This document shows positions 35,671 to 43,329 of a stretch of 64,000 nucleotides of DNA, one piece after another. The position numbers were made by a program, and so were the translations under genes. Below the pieces are notes generated by a model. The model was not told the DNA's origin. It saw only the letters and a list, made by a program, of their open reading frames with translations, and did not search any database. This DNA comes from Parasaccharibacter apium (GTDB lineage Bacteria > Pseudomonadota > Alphaproteobacteria > Acetobacterales > Acetobacteraceae): positions 186,001 to 250,000 of the forward strand of contig NZ_MEJG01000003.1 in NCBI RefSeq assembly GCF_002592045.1. The letters run 5' to 3'. Positions within the stretch are counted from its first letter, which is position 1. Each line of letters begins with the position of its first letter.

Positions 35671-35913
35671 TTAACCTAGAAGGCTGGCAAAGCTGGCCGT
35701 GGCAGAATTTTTACGCACGCCCTTCGCGCTCGGCACCACTTGGCCTGTAGCATCAATCTGCATCGAGGCTTCTGCCCCATTACTCCGTTGGGAAGAAAGC
35801 TGCACACGCCCTGCATTTTGCGGCCGTACCGCCTTACGCGCATCACGGGCTTGTTGGACAGTATGCATCTTCATAGATGACGCAAGCTGGGAGGCTAGTG
35901 AGGCTTCCGACAT
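35671..35913 (-). CDS. Small protein of unknown function divergent from fliE
   Basis: 80 residues from the ATG at 35913, supported by AAGGA eight bases ahead; the longer frame to 36048 lacks one. It is hydrophilic and Ser/Ala/Gln-rich with a basic middle (QQARDARKAVRPQNAGRVQ) and the end ATASFASLLG. There is no signal or membrane segment. It lies between the 935-aa gene (49 bases downstream, same strand) and divergent fliE, so it may be the first gene of that operon. No family recognised. Confidence 0.55.
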   Translation of the reverse strand: MSEASLASQLASSMKMHTVQQARDARKAVRPQNAGRVQLSSQRSNGAEASMQIDATGQVVPSAKGVRKNSATASFASLLG

Positions 35914-36147
35914 AATTTTATCCTTAAAAACAAACCTATCCATACTGATAGTGCCCTTTTGATAGCGAATAAAACACCAAAAACAAAGCCAATTTGTCAT
36001 ATATCTTTTAACAAGCCATAAATTTGCCTTATTTTGTGAGAAAATCATGGAATTATTTTTGTTCAGCTATTACAAGCACGAAGAAAGCCATCGCACCTTC
36101 CACGCTGCGATCGTCCCTGGATTATAGTAAGGAGTGTTACAAAGGCC

Positions 36148-36504
36148 ATGTCCCTTTCCAGCATTGCCAGCACCTCAGCACAAAGCTTTGATGCCGAGCA
36201 GGCTTATGGCCGTGCCCAACAGCTTAGCCAAGCCACCCGCCTAGAAAATGCCGCCCCCATAACGGACAACGAAACAACCGATGCCGTCTCTAGTTTTAGC
36301 TCTGTTCTCAGCAATGCTATCAAGGGGGCGATAAACACAGGCAAAGTAGCGGAGAGCCAAACAGCCCTCGCCCTCTCTGGCAAAGGCAATATGTCCGATG
36401 TTGTGGCCTCTGTTGAGGAAGCAAAACTCACCTTGCAAACCGTCACAACATTACGGGATCGCTTTGTCAGCGCCTATCAAGATGTTATGCGGATGTCCAT
36501 TTAA
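36148..36504 (+). CDS. fliE: Flagellar hook-basal body protein FliE
   Basis: 118 residues. FliE joins the MS ring to the proximal rod and is the first exported rod substrate. The C-terminal signature is clear: MSDVVASVEEAKLTLQTVTTLRDRFVSAYQDVMRMSI. The N-terminal third is Ser/Ala-rich as usual. AAAGG ahead of the ATG. First gene of a plus-strand run with fliQ, fliR and flhB. Confidence 0.93.
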   Translation: MSLSSIASTSAQSFDAEQAYGRAQQLSQATRLENAAPITDNETTDAVSSFSSVLSNAIKGAINTGKVAESQTALALSGKGNMSDVVASVEEAKLTLQTVTTLRDRFVSAYQDVMRMSI

Positions 36505-36546
36505 GCCTTATTAGGCAATAACAGCCAATTATGAGGGGAGCACCCA

Positions 36547-36822
36547 ATGGGGCACGCGGTTGATGTGCAGGAAATACTGCGTCAAACACTTCTTGTCGCC
36601 GTCAAACTTGGTGCCCCCTCTCTATTGGCATCCCTATTAGCGGGGCTTTGTGTCTCACTCTTCCAGGCGATGACACAAATTAGCGAAGCCACACTCTCTT
36701 TCGTACCAAAATTTATTGCTGCAACAGCAACGCTAATACTCACAGCCTCTTTTATGCACGCCACCATCCATGCTTATGCAGAGCTGATTTTTGATCAACT
36801 CATCAAGGCTGGGGGCATCTAA
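36547..36822 (+). CDS. fliQ: Flagellar export gate protein FliQ
   Basis: 91 residues with two membrane hairpin helices: LLVAVKLGAPSLLASLLAGLCVSLFQAMTQI and FVPKFIAATATLILTASFM. FliQ packs around FliP in the type III export gate. Its stop codon is followed immediately by the fliR ATG, indicating coupled synthesis. AGGGGAG precedes the start. Confidence 0.95.
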   Translation: MGHAVDVQEILRQTLLVAVKLGAPSLLASLLAGLCVSLFQAMTQISEATLSFVPKFIAATATLILTASFMHATIHAYAELIFDQLIKAGGI

Positions 36823-37659
36823 ATGAACAGCCTAGCCGATTTCTTTGGCTCGCCTGATCTCGCCGCTGCCAACGGCTCCATGGCCATCCTAACAGGTATG
36901 TTTGTCATTATCCTCTGCCGGGTTAGTGCCGTAGTCATGCTCGCCCCAGGCCTTGGGGAAATGGGAGCGCCAGCCCGTATCCGTGCGGGGCTTTGCTTAG
37001 GGATCACTGTCGCTCTTTTACCGGTTCTCCAACAACGTCTTATTGCTGTCTCAGGCGAGGCGTTGCGTATGCCTGCCATGATGCTCAAACTCATTGCAGG
37101 GGAGCTTCTTTGTGGGTTTTTCCTCGGTATGATGGCACGGCTCCTTAGCCTCTCCCTCGCCATTGCTGGGCAAATTATCGCCGTCTTTACAGGGATGGCA
37201 AGCGTCATCCAAACTGATAGTCAATTAGGGGCCTCCAGCACAGCAGTGAGCCATATGGCCAGCACCTTAGCCCCGATTATTCTTTTTGCAACAGGGCTTT
37301 ATGCCCTTCCGCTTCTCGCTATTTCTGGCTCTTATACACTCTTCCCAGCAGGGCATATTACCTCCCTCATCATCGGAGATATGACCGCTGATATGACACG
37401 CGCTGTCAGCACTAGCTTTCTCATCGCTATGCAGCTTGCTGCCCCTTATATTCTACTCGGCACCTTATGGCCTGCTATGTTGGGGGTGCTTAACCGGCTG
37501 ATGCCCTCCATACAGGTCTATTCCCTTGCTATCCCTGCCCAAATTCTAGGAGGGATTTTGCTCATGGCCTTACTGATACAAATCCTTACCAGCACATGGG
37601 CAGAGAAAATGCAGCTCTATCTCTCCACCCTGCCCGGCCTTGGGCTAAGCAGCCCCTAA
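36823..37659 (+). CDS. fliR: Flagellar export gate protein FliR
   Basis: 278 residues, six hydrophobic segments, normal length. LCRVSAVVMLAPGLGEMGAPARIRAGLCLG and GELLCGFFLGMMARLLSLSLAIAGQIIAVFTGM are the family landmarks. It forms part of the FliPQR pore. It abuts fliQ without spacing and precedes flhB by six bases. Confidence 0.95.
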   Translation: MNSLADFFGSPDLAAANGSMAILTGMFVIILCRVSAVVMLAPGLGEMGAPARIRAGLCLGITVALLPVLQQRLIAVSGEALRMPAMMLKLIAGELLCGFFLGMMARLLSLSLAIAGQIIAVFTGMASVIQTDSQLGASSTAVSHMASTLAPIILFATGLYALPLLAISGSYTLFPAGHITSLIIGDMTADMTRAVSTSFLIAMQLAAPYILLGTLWPAMLGVLNRLMPSIQVYSLAIPAQILGGILLMALLIQILTSTWAEKMQLYLSTLPGLGLSSP

Positions 37660-37665
37660 CATCAC

Positions 37666-38775
37666 ATGGCAGAAGAAAACGGCAGCGGCGGGGGTGAAAA
37701 GACCCAAGACCCAACAGAAAAACGCCTCCAAAAAGCACGTGAAGATGGTAATATTGCTCAATCTAAAGAGCTACTCATTCTCGTTGCATTAGGAACATTT
37801 CTACTTGTTTTTGCTCTGACGATTCCCAATTCGGCACGGCAATTTGTCCGAGAGATGAATGGCATTTTCATTCATTTTGGCCTTGTCGCCAATGATCCCG
37901 CTGCCCTGTACGGCTTTACCCTTCATGCGCTCACAGCCGGCCTGCATCTCATAGGGCCACTCATGGGCACCGGGGCCTGTGCTATTTTAATCGGCGGTCT
38001 TTTACAAACCGGCTTCTTATTCCGCCCCAAAAGCTTACAACCTGATATAAGCCGCTTGTCCCCGCTAAAGGGCATTAAGCGAATCATCAGTGTGAATAAT
38101 TTAATTGAGCTTATAAAGACCATTGCTAAATTCGCTGTCTTTAGTTTGATCCTTTATCAAGTCGCCTTGCAGACTGTAGACCTCGCACCCCAGACAGAAC
38201 GCTGGACCCCTTATCAACTCATTGATGCCATGAAGTCTTGGTTCGTCTATGCTGGCTTTATGGTACTGGCCATCCAATGCGTTATCACCGGGCTTGATGA
38301 AGTCTGGACGCGCTACCATCGCTTCGCCAAATTACGCATGAGTTTGCAAGATATTAAAGACGAAATGAAACAAAGCGAAGGTGACCCGCAAATTAAGGCC
38401 CGCCTTAGGCAACTACGCCAAAGCCGCTCCCGCCGCCAAATGATGAAAGCTGTGAAAGAGGCCACCGTTATTGTCGTCAACCCAACCCATTATGCCGTGG
38501 CGATTCTTTACGACCAAAACAGCAACACCGCCCCCCATATCGTCGCTAAGGGTATGGATGAGCTAGCTTTTCGCATCCGCGATATTGCCCGCAAAGCGCG
38601 AATCCCTGTTATCTCGAACCCACCTTTAGCGCGGTCCCTACATAGCTTGCCGCTTGATAGTGAAATCCCAGAAGAATTTTGGAAGCCCGTTGCAACAATT
38701 ATTGCCTATGTTATGCGGCTTAAAACGCCTGGCTCACGCGCTGTTCACACTACGGACCCTTCTTCCACACCTTAA
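37666..38775 (+). CDS. flhB: Flagellar export switch protein FlhB
   Basis: 369 residues. A charged start, EKTQDPTEKRLQKAREDGNIAQSKEL, precedes four membrane helices and the cytoplasmic domain. The autocleavage motif NPTH occupies residues 272-275. Cleavage there changes export specificity from rod/hook to filament substrates. The C-terminal extension past the folded domain is short and Ser/Pro-rich. It follows fliR in a tight operon. Confidence 0.96.
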   Translation: MAEENGSGGGEKTQDPTEKRLQKAREDGNIAQSKELLILVALGTFLLVFALTIPNSARQFVREMNGIFIHFGLVANDPAALYGFTLHALTAGLHLIGPLMGTGACAILIGGLLQTGFLFRPKSLQPDISRLSPLKGIKRIISVNNLIELIKTIAKFAVFSLILYQVALQTVDLAPQTERWTPYQLIDAMKSWFVYAGFMVLAIQCVITGLDEVWTRYHRFAKLRMSLQDIKDEMKQSEGDPQIKARLRQLRQSRSRRQMMKAVKEATVIVVNPTHYAVAILYDQNSNTAPHIVAKGMDELAFRIRDIARKARIPVISNPPLARSLHSLPLDSEIPEEFWKPVATIIAYVMRLKTPGSRAVHTTDPSSTP

Positions 38776-38897
38776 AAAGGCATCTGTAACGGCTTGTTCA
38801 TGAAATAAGCATGATATATTTGCCTTCAATAAAAAGACATGTCTAATTTATACCATAGAATAACCTTAATCTCTGCGTCAGGAACAAGGATAAAATT

Positions 38898-40670
38898 ATG
38901 TCGGGTGTATTTAATGCACTAACCACGGCTGTCAGCGGCATCAATGCCCAGTCTGATGCCTTCACCAACCTTAGTAATAACATCGCCAACAGCCAGACTG
39001 TTGGTTATAAGGCTGATACAACCTCATTTGCGGATTTTGTGGCTGGGAGCATCACAGGCAATTCCGCCTCTCAGGCGCAGTCCAACACGGTGCAAGCCAT
39101 CACCGTACAGCATGTTGACAATGCTGGTACAGCCACGAACAGCACCAATAGTCTTGCATTAGATGTCTCTGGTAAAGGCATGTTTGTCACCTCTAAACCC
39201 ACAGGGGCCGGCACAGCCAATGCCGGTGTGACAAATTTCTCTGAGCAGAAATTCTATACCCGCAATGGTGATTTCCAACAGGATAAAAAAGGCTATCTCG
39301 TCAACCCTGCCGGGTATTATCTGGATGGCTATATGACCGATTCTACCGGTGCATTGACCAATCAATTAACCCAGCTCAATGTAAGCAATGTTGCTTTTAA
39401 ACCAACAACGACCACCACTATGACCCTCAATGCTGCTGTCGGTAAACTTCCCACCGACCCAGCAAATTATACCCCACAAAGCTATACTACCGCCCCTACC
39501 ACAACCTACGATGCAAGCTCTAACCCGCATAAAATAGCCGTACAATGGCAGCAGAGCGACACTAACCCACTGGTTTGGAATGTCTCCGCTTATGATGCGG
39601 ATGGCACAGGCACAATCGCGCAAAATAATTATCAAGTCACATTTGATCATTCCGGCTCTCTTGCCTCCATCACGGATATGCAAACCGGTAAGGAAGTCGG
39701 CTCACCGACTGTGGGCTCAAAAGCAGAAATCCCCGTTACCGCTCATTATGGCAATAATGAAGAGCAGACCATTAATCTGTCTTTAGGGACGATTGGCGGT
39801 AATAGCGGGACAACTATGGTCACAGCCAATAACTCGGCTTCTCCCAATCAGGCTAATCCACTTACCCTCTCCGGTACGCAGCTTTCCATGAGCCCAACCA
39901 CCCTTGGGACAACAACTGATAGCATGCAAAGCTACATGACCTCCCCCATCACCGTAACAACTGGCAGTACGACGGGGCAAAATAGCACAAGCACAACAAC
40001 GCAAACGCCTGTTGCTGTCCAATGGACACAAACATCCGCCTCTCCACAAACTTGGTCTGTCCAAGCTGTGGACCCTTATGATAGCTCCACCTCCTCCCCT
40101 GTTAAGATGGACAAAGCACATTCTGTCATCTTTAACAAAGATGGCAGCATCCAAAGCTTTGATGGCCAAGCTGTCAGCAAGGGCAGCCCCGTTACGGCTA
40201 ACCTGACGATTAACGGCACAAATTACAGCCTTGATCTCAGCAATGCCTCCCTTACAACAGGGACCACAACAGGAGGCGATACCACAGCCCTCACTAATGA
40301 TAGCATCACCTCTGGTACCTATACCGGTGCTGCAATTGAGAGTGACGGGTCTGTCATGGCGCAATTTGATAATGGCTACACACAATTGATCGGCAAAGTC
40401 GCCCTGACAAACTTTAACAACGTCAACGGACTGCAAGCCGTAGATGGACAAGCCTATCTTGCCACATCACGCTCCGGCACCCCTCAAACGGGTCTTGTGG
40501 GTGAAAACGGTACTGGCTCATTAGCTGTTGGCTTTGTGGAAGCCTCCACCACCAACCTGACAGGCGATCTCTCTGCCCTCATTGTGGCCCAAGAAGCTTA
40601 CAGTGCGAACACGAAAATCGTCACAACAGCCGATACATTGCTCCAGCAAACAATCGCGATGAAGCAATAA
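38898..40670 (+). CDS. flgE: Flagellar hook protein FlgE, long form with internal duplication
   Basis: 590 residues, longer than the roughly 400 of enteric FlgE. The N-terminal motif is FNALTTAVSGINAQSDAFTNLSNNIANSQTVGYK. The C-terminal part ends with GDLSALIVAQEAYSANTKIVTTADTLLQQTIAMKQ, so both D0 halves are intact. The extra length comes from two related modules, one from about residue 213 (VQWQQS...W.VSAYDADG) and one from about 372 (VQWTQT...W.VQAVDPYD). Each continues into a GS-x2-S-x2-D-x-Q strand. A separate transcript is likely: 122 bases of AT-rich leader before it and a terminator after it. Confidence 0.95.
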   Translation: MSGVFNALTTAVSGINAQSDAFTNLSNNIANSQTVGYKADTTSFADFVAGSITGNSASQAQSNTVQAITVQHVDNAGTATNSTNSLALDVSGKGMFVTSKPTGAGTANAGVTNFSEQKFYTRNGDFQQDKKGYLVNPAGYYLDGYMTDSTGALTNQLTQLNVSNVAFKPTTTTTMTLNAAVGKLPTDPANYTPQSYTTAPTTTYDASSNPHKIAVQWQQSDTNPLVWNVSAYDADGTGTIAQNNYQVTFDHSGSLASITDMQTGKEVGSPTVGSKAEIPVTAHYGNNEEQTINLSLGTIGGNSGTTMVTANNSASPNQANPLTLSGTQLSMSPTTLGTTTDSMQSYMTSPITVTTGSTTGQNSTSTTTQTPVAVQWTQTSASPQTWSVQAVDPYDSSTSSPVKMDKAHSVIFNKDGSIQSFDGQAVSKGSPVTANLTINGTNYSLDLSNASLTTGTTTGGDTTALTNDSITSGTYTGAAIESDGSVMAQFDNGYTQLIGKVALTNFNNVNGLQAVDGQAYLATSRSGTPQTGLVGENGTGSLAVGFVEASTTNLTGDLSALIVAQEAYSANTKIVTTADTLLQQTIAMKQ

Positions 40671-40704
40671 GACTTTCTCAAATAGTCTCTTCGTCAATAA
40701 AAAG

Positions 40705-40734
40705 GCGCGGCAGCATAAAGCTCCGCGCTTTTTT
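40705..40734 (+). terminator. Terminator of flgE
   Basis: GCGCGG (40705-40710) / CCGCGC (40723-40728) stem extended by AGC/GCT in the loop side, followed by six T residues (40729-40734). Confidence 0.88.
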
Positions 40735-40795
40735 AGTGTTGCTCACTCCCCAAACAACACACATCACACCCAAGGCAAAGACATAAGCGCGGCCA

Positions 40796-41500
40796 TCATG
40801 CCTTAACGCGAGAAGGGCCCTTTTTCTTCCGGTCATAATGACCTAACCCCGTGCGCGAAGCCTCTAACTTCTTCATGGTGGAATAACTCTCACATGCCAT
40901 TGGGTAATCTGGTGCTAACCCCCAATAAACACGATACCCTTCAGGGCTTTGCCGATGTTGTCGCTCAATATGGCGTTTCAACATGCTAAATGCACCACCG
41001 CAATGCAGGCAAATAATCTCATCATGGAAAACAGATTCCTGAGGGGAACAATAAGGCTCATCCCGGTTTGCAATCCACTGCCCAGGCTTTTCTTTAACCT
41101 CTGGCGACATGCCTTGCACAAAATGACTACCCACCCCAGCAACCTTACTATGCTGCCCCGTGGCTAAAGCGGCAAAACCCGCAAAAGCATCGTCTACTCC
41201 CCCTTGCTCAGCAGGAAGGACCGTCGTCATCTTTTGGGCAAGACGTGTAATCTCACCTGATGCGCTATTCATATCGTGAATAACACCAAGATCAACCAAC
41301 CCGAAAAGGACATTCAATACCGTGCTAGCTCGCTCTGGATATTGCCGCGAGAGATTCAATAATATCTCCGTCATCCCCCGCAGCTGCTCTGCTTGTCCGA
41401 CAATATCATTCAACGTCTGAGAGGGAAGGAACTCCTGTTGAAGGCGCGACAAAAGCCGTCCAATCCCCTTCTCAATAAAACTGCCTTTTGTTTGTGTCAT
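40796..41500 (-). CDS. MucR/Ros-family zinc-finger regulator with N-terminal extension
   Basis: 234 residues. The C-terminal 80 residues are a MucR/Ros domain with zinc ligands Cys164, Cys167, His177 and His182, then the family motif SPEGYRVYWGLAPDYPMACESY. MucR proteins repress or organise genes for motility, polysaccharide and cell-cycle traits in alphaproteobacteria. Here about 150 extra residues precede the domain, mostly helical (LLSRLQQEFLPSQTLNDIVGQ and a Leu-rich 40-75 stretch), of unknown type. AAGGAGG eight bases before 41500 fixes the start. Position inside the flagellar island suggests control of motility genes (inference). Confidence 0.82.
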   Translation of the reverse strand: MTQTKGSFIEKGIGRLLSRLQQEFLPSQTLNDIVGQAEQLRGMTEILLNLSRQYPERASTVLNVLFGLVDLGVIHDMNSASGEITRLAQKMTTVLPAEQGGVDDAFAGFAALATGQHSKVAGVGSHFVQGMSPEVKEKPGQWIANRDEPYCSPQESVFHDEIICLHCGGAFSMLKRHIERQHRQSPEGYRVYWGLAPDYPMACESYSTMKKLEASRTGLGHYDRKKKGPSRVKA

Positions 41501-41670
41501 ATGTCCCGCCTCCTTCAACCGACTCTGCCCTAGCCTACCCTATTTGTCTTATTAAAAGATTGTTACACGTTTGACCACAAGACCTTTTAACAGCTTCCTC
41601 TCGGGTGAGAGTGGTAAAGCCCTTCTTAAGAGAACGTATAACAATCCCTTCTGAGAAGGACCATACAAAG

Positions 41671-41708
41671 TGAAAAAGACAAAAAAATGGCTATCTTTGT
41701 CTTTTTCA
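41671..41708. repeat. 13-bp perfect inverted repeat upstream of the MucR-type gene
   Basis: TGAAAAAGACAAA (41671-41683) is mirrored by TTTGTCTTTTTCA (41696-41708) across a 12-base spacer. A second palindrome CCTTCT-G-AGAAGG lies at 41647-41659. Both are in the 5' region of the MucR-type gene and could be operator or transcript-end structures. Confidence 0.55.
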
Positions 41709-41730
41709 TGAAACTAGCCTTTTAAACAAA

Positions 41731-41758
41731 AAGCCTGCTGAAAACACTCAGCAGGCTT
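41731..41758 (-). terminator. Terminator of the 83-aa protein gene
   Basis: Eleven-base perfect stem AAGCCTGCTGA (41731-41741) / TCAGCAGGCTT (41748-41758). On the minus strand it is followed by TTTGTTTAAA. It lies 37 bases past the stop of the minus-strand gene at 41795-42046. Confidence 0.85.
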
Positions 41759-41794
41759 ATAAACAGCTACCATCATACTATGAGCGCATGGCTA

Positions 41795-42046
41795 TTACGT
41801 AATACAATCAATACTAAAAGCCACCATACCAGCCATTCCTAACCCCATCCCACGGGCACGATGGTACATAAGGCGGTCCTGCCCAGACGAATCGGAGGAA
41901 GACTCAATCACCTCGCTTTGGTCATCATCATGATGCAACGACGACCCCGCCGTAACATTGGCTGCTAACCCACGCATATCTGTCAGAAAATCCTCCAACC
42001 GATCTTCCACCTCCCCAGAGTAAGACGAAACAACAGCACGCCGCAT
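41795..42046 (-). CDS. 83-aa protein of unknown function
   Basis: The N-terminal half is acidic and polar (SGEVEDRLEDFLTDMRGL, HHDDDQSEVIESSSDSSG). The C-terminal part contains RARGMGLGMAGMVAFSIDCIT, weakly hydrophobic. No family recognised. An AAGGA site nine bases before the ATG and a strong terminator downstream support a real, independently transcribed gene. Confidence 0.5.
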   Translation of the reverse strand: MRRAVVSSYSGEVEDRLEDFLTDMRGLAANVTAGSSLHHDDDQSEVIESSSDSSGQDRLMYHRARGMGLGMAGMVAFSIDCIT

Positions 42047-42413
42047 CTAAAGCAATCCTTCTAAAACTTATCTCTGGCCGGCTGTCTCATTCATATCGCC
42101 TCACATAACCTTAATATATGCGCGCCAGTTGCGATATAAACTCTCCAAAGGAATAATCGGTCCGCTCTTGAGGAACCATGGTAAGGAGATATAGCTTTTT
42201 ACATCTTAAAAAATCATTAAAAAAATATATCACGAATACGTTTTTACATTATAAAAACCTATAATCTCCATAAGATTACCTTATTTATGCCTCATATTTC
42301 TTCAAAAATAATCCCCATTTCCTGACAGTTAATTTTTTATGTCTTATTATACCTTAACTATATAGCAGATAGGGCTTATTGCGCTCATTCTATGCATTAT
42401 TAAGGGGACGATA
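42047..42413. promoter_or_regulatory. AT-rich divergent intergenic region
   Basis: 367 bases between two divergent small genes, strongly AT-rich from about 42180 to 42400. It holds ATAACCTTAATATATG at 42105-42120, similar to elements ahead of flgE and the gene at 52311. No RNA gene or convincing open frame is seen; a 33-codon frame from 42178 was judged fortuitous. Confidence 0.35.
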
Positions 42414-42824
42414 ATGGCGATATATAAACATATTTTCTTATTATTTTTAATCTGCTTAAGCTACATGACGGGTTTATCATCCCCAGCTGTGGCGCAACGC
42501 TTTTACGGCGGAAATGCTTATTTACTCCGCCCGCCATTGCCACCGCCGCCGCCAATGAGAGAATTTACCCATCTACAACCGCCCCCACCACCCCCCGGAT
42601 CCCTTGCTGGGACATGGCAACGCGACCGTTACCGCCCTGGGGAGCGTCCGGCACCATGGGCTGGCCCGCTTTGGGGGTCTTATCAAGACCCGCGGCCCTC
42701 TCCTCAATATGGATGGGATGCACCAGCTTTTACACCGTGGGGAAACTACATCACATCCCAAGCCCCGTATCTTCCCTCTCCCCCAAGCCGGAGCTGTGTG
42801 GACCAAAACTGCACTAGCCCATAA
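42414..42824 (+). CDS. Secreted proline-rich protein of unknown function
   Basis: 136 residues. Signal peptide (IFLLFLICLSYMTGLSSPAVAQ) and a mature part rich in Pro, Tyr, Trp and Arg, with two proline runs (PPLPPPPPM, PPPPPPG). Two cysteines stand near the C-terminus (SCVDQNCTSP). This looks like a small envelope-exposed or cell-wall-interacting protein; no family recognised. AGGGGACGATA precedes the ATG. It ends at a strong bidirectional terminator shared with flaF. Confidence 0.65.
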   Translation: MAIYKHIFLLFLICLSYMTGLSSPAVAQRFYGGNAYLLRPPLPPPPPMREFTHLQPPPPPPGSLAGTWQRDRYRPGERPAPWAGPLWGSYQDPRPSPQYGWDAPAFTPWGNYITSQAPYLPSPPSRSCVDQNCTSP

Positions 42825-42839
42825 CCGGCTTTACCTAAA

Positions 42840-42869
42840 ACGGGCTCCTTTAAAAGGAGCCCGTTTTTT
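42840..42869. terminator. Bidirectional terminator between the proline-rich gene and flaF
   Basis: Twelve-base stem ACGGGCTCCTTT (42840-42851) / AAAGGAGCCCGT (42853-42864), with a T run on the plus strand (42864-42869) and an A run on the left that serves the minus strand. Confidence 0.9.
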
Positions 42870-42870
42870 A

Positions 42871-43245
42871 TTAGCCTTCTTCCTCAGCAAAAGAACTTAA
42901 GCCTTCCAACACATTAGAGGCCGCTTCGATAAGAGGGGCAAGGCTCAATGTGGGGTCCAACATCGCCCGAATACCATATCGCTGCGCTTGGTCAGCCATC
43001 CGAGCAAAAAGCAACCTATCCTCTGTCTCCACCATCCCTGCTTCCACAGCATTAGCCCGTTGGATCAGTGACCAAAGCCGTTGATTCTTTGCGATAGCCT
43101 GGTTGCGTTTAACAACATCGCCCTCATAAGCAACACTCTCTAATACAGCTATCAAACGGCGAAAACATTCTGCATCAGCTTCCCTATCAGAGAGAGACTG
43201 ACTAACAGCACTACGATAAGCATTCATGGCATTATGTTGATACAT
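42871..43245 (-). CDS. flaF: Flagellar biosynthesis regulator FlaF
   Basis: 124 residues, all-helical. NAYRSAVSQSLSDREADAECFRRLIAVLESV followed by RNQAIAKNQRLWSLIQRAN matches the FlaF family of alphaproteobacteria. In Caulobacter, FlaF helps link flagellin synthesis or secretion to hook completion, with FlbT as its opposite. FlbT and flagellin genes are not in the window. A hairpin separates it from flgD, 84 bases upstream. Confidence 0.82.
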   Translation of the reverse strand: MYQHNAMNAYRSAVSQSLSDREADAECFRRLIAVLESVAYEGDVVKRNQAIAKNQRLWSLIQRANAVEAGMVETEDRLLFARMADQAQRYGIRAMLDPTLSLAPLIEAASNVLEGLSSFAEEEG

Positions 43246-43278
43246 AGACTAGCAACTGCCTCCCCTTCATCTAACAAA

Positions 43279-43306
43279 GGGGCTTCTCCTCATAGGAAAA
43301 GCCCCC
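43279..43306 (-). terminator. Hairpin between flgD and flaF
   Basis: On the minus strand GGGGCTT pairs with AAGCCCC (43299-43305 / 43279-43285), with further pairing toward the loop and a TTTGTT tail. It probably ends or attenuates the motA-fliK-flgD transcript before flaF. Confidence 0.65.
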
Positions 43307-43329
43307 CATAATCCCATCAATTAATCACA

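Noticed and set aside
42178-42280. 33-codon frame with a nearby AAGGAG in the AT-rich region
   Set aside because: The AAGGAG lies inside the frame rather than ahead of it, and the translation is a random Lys/Leu/Tyr-rich string.
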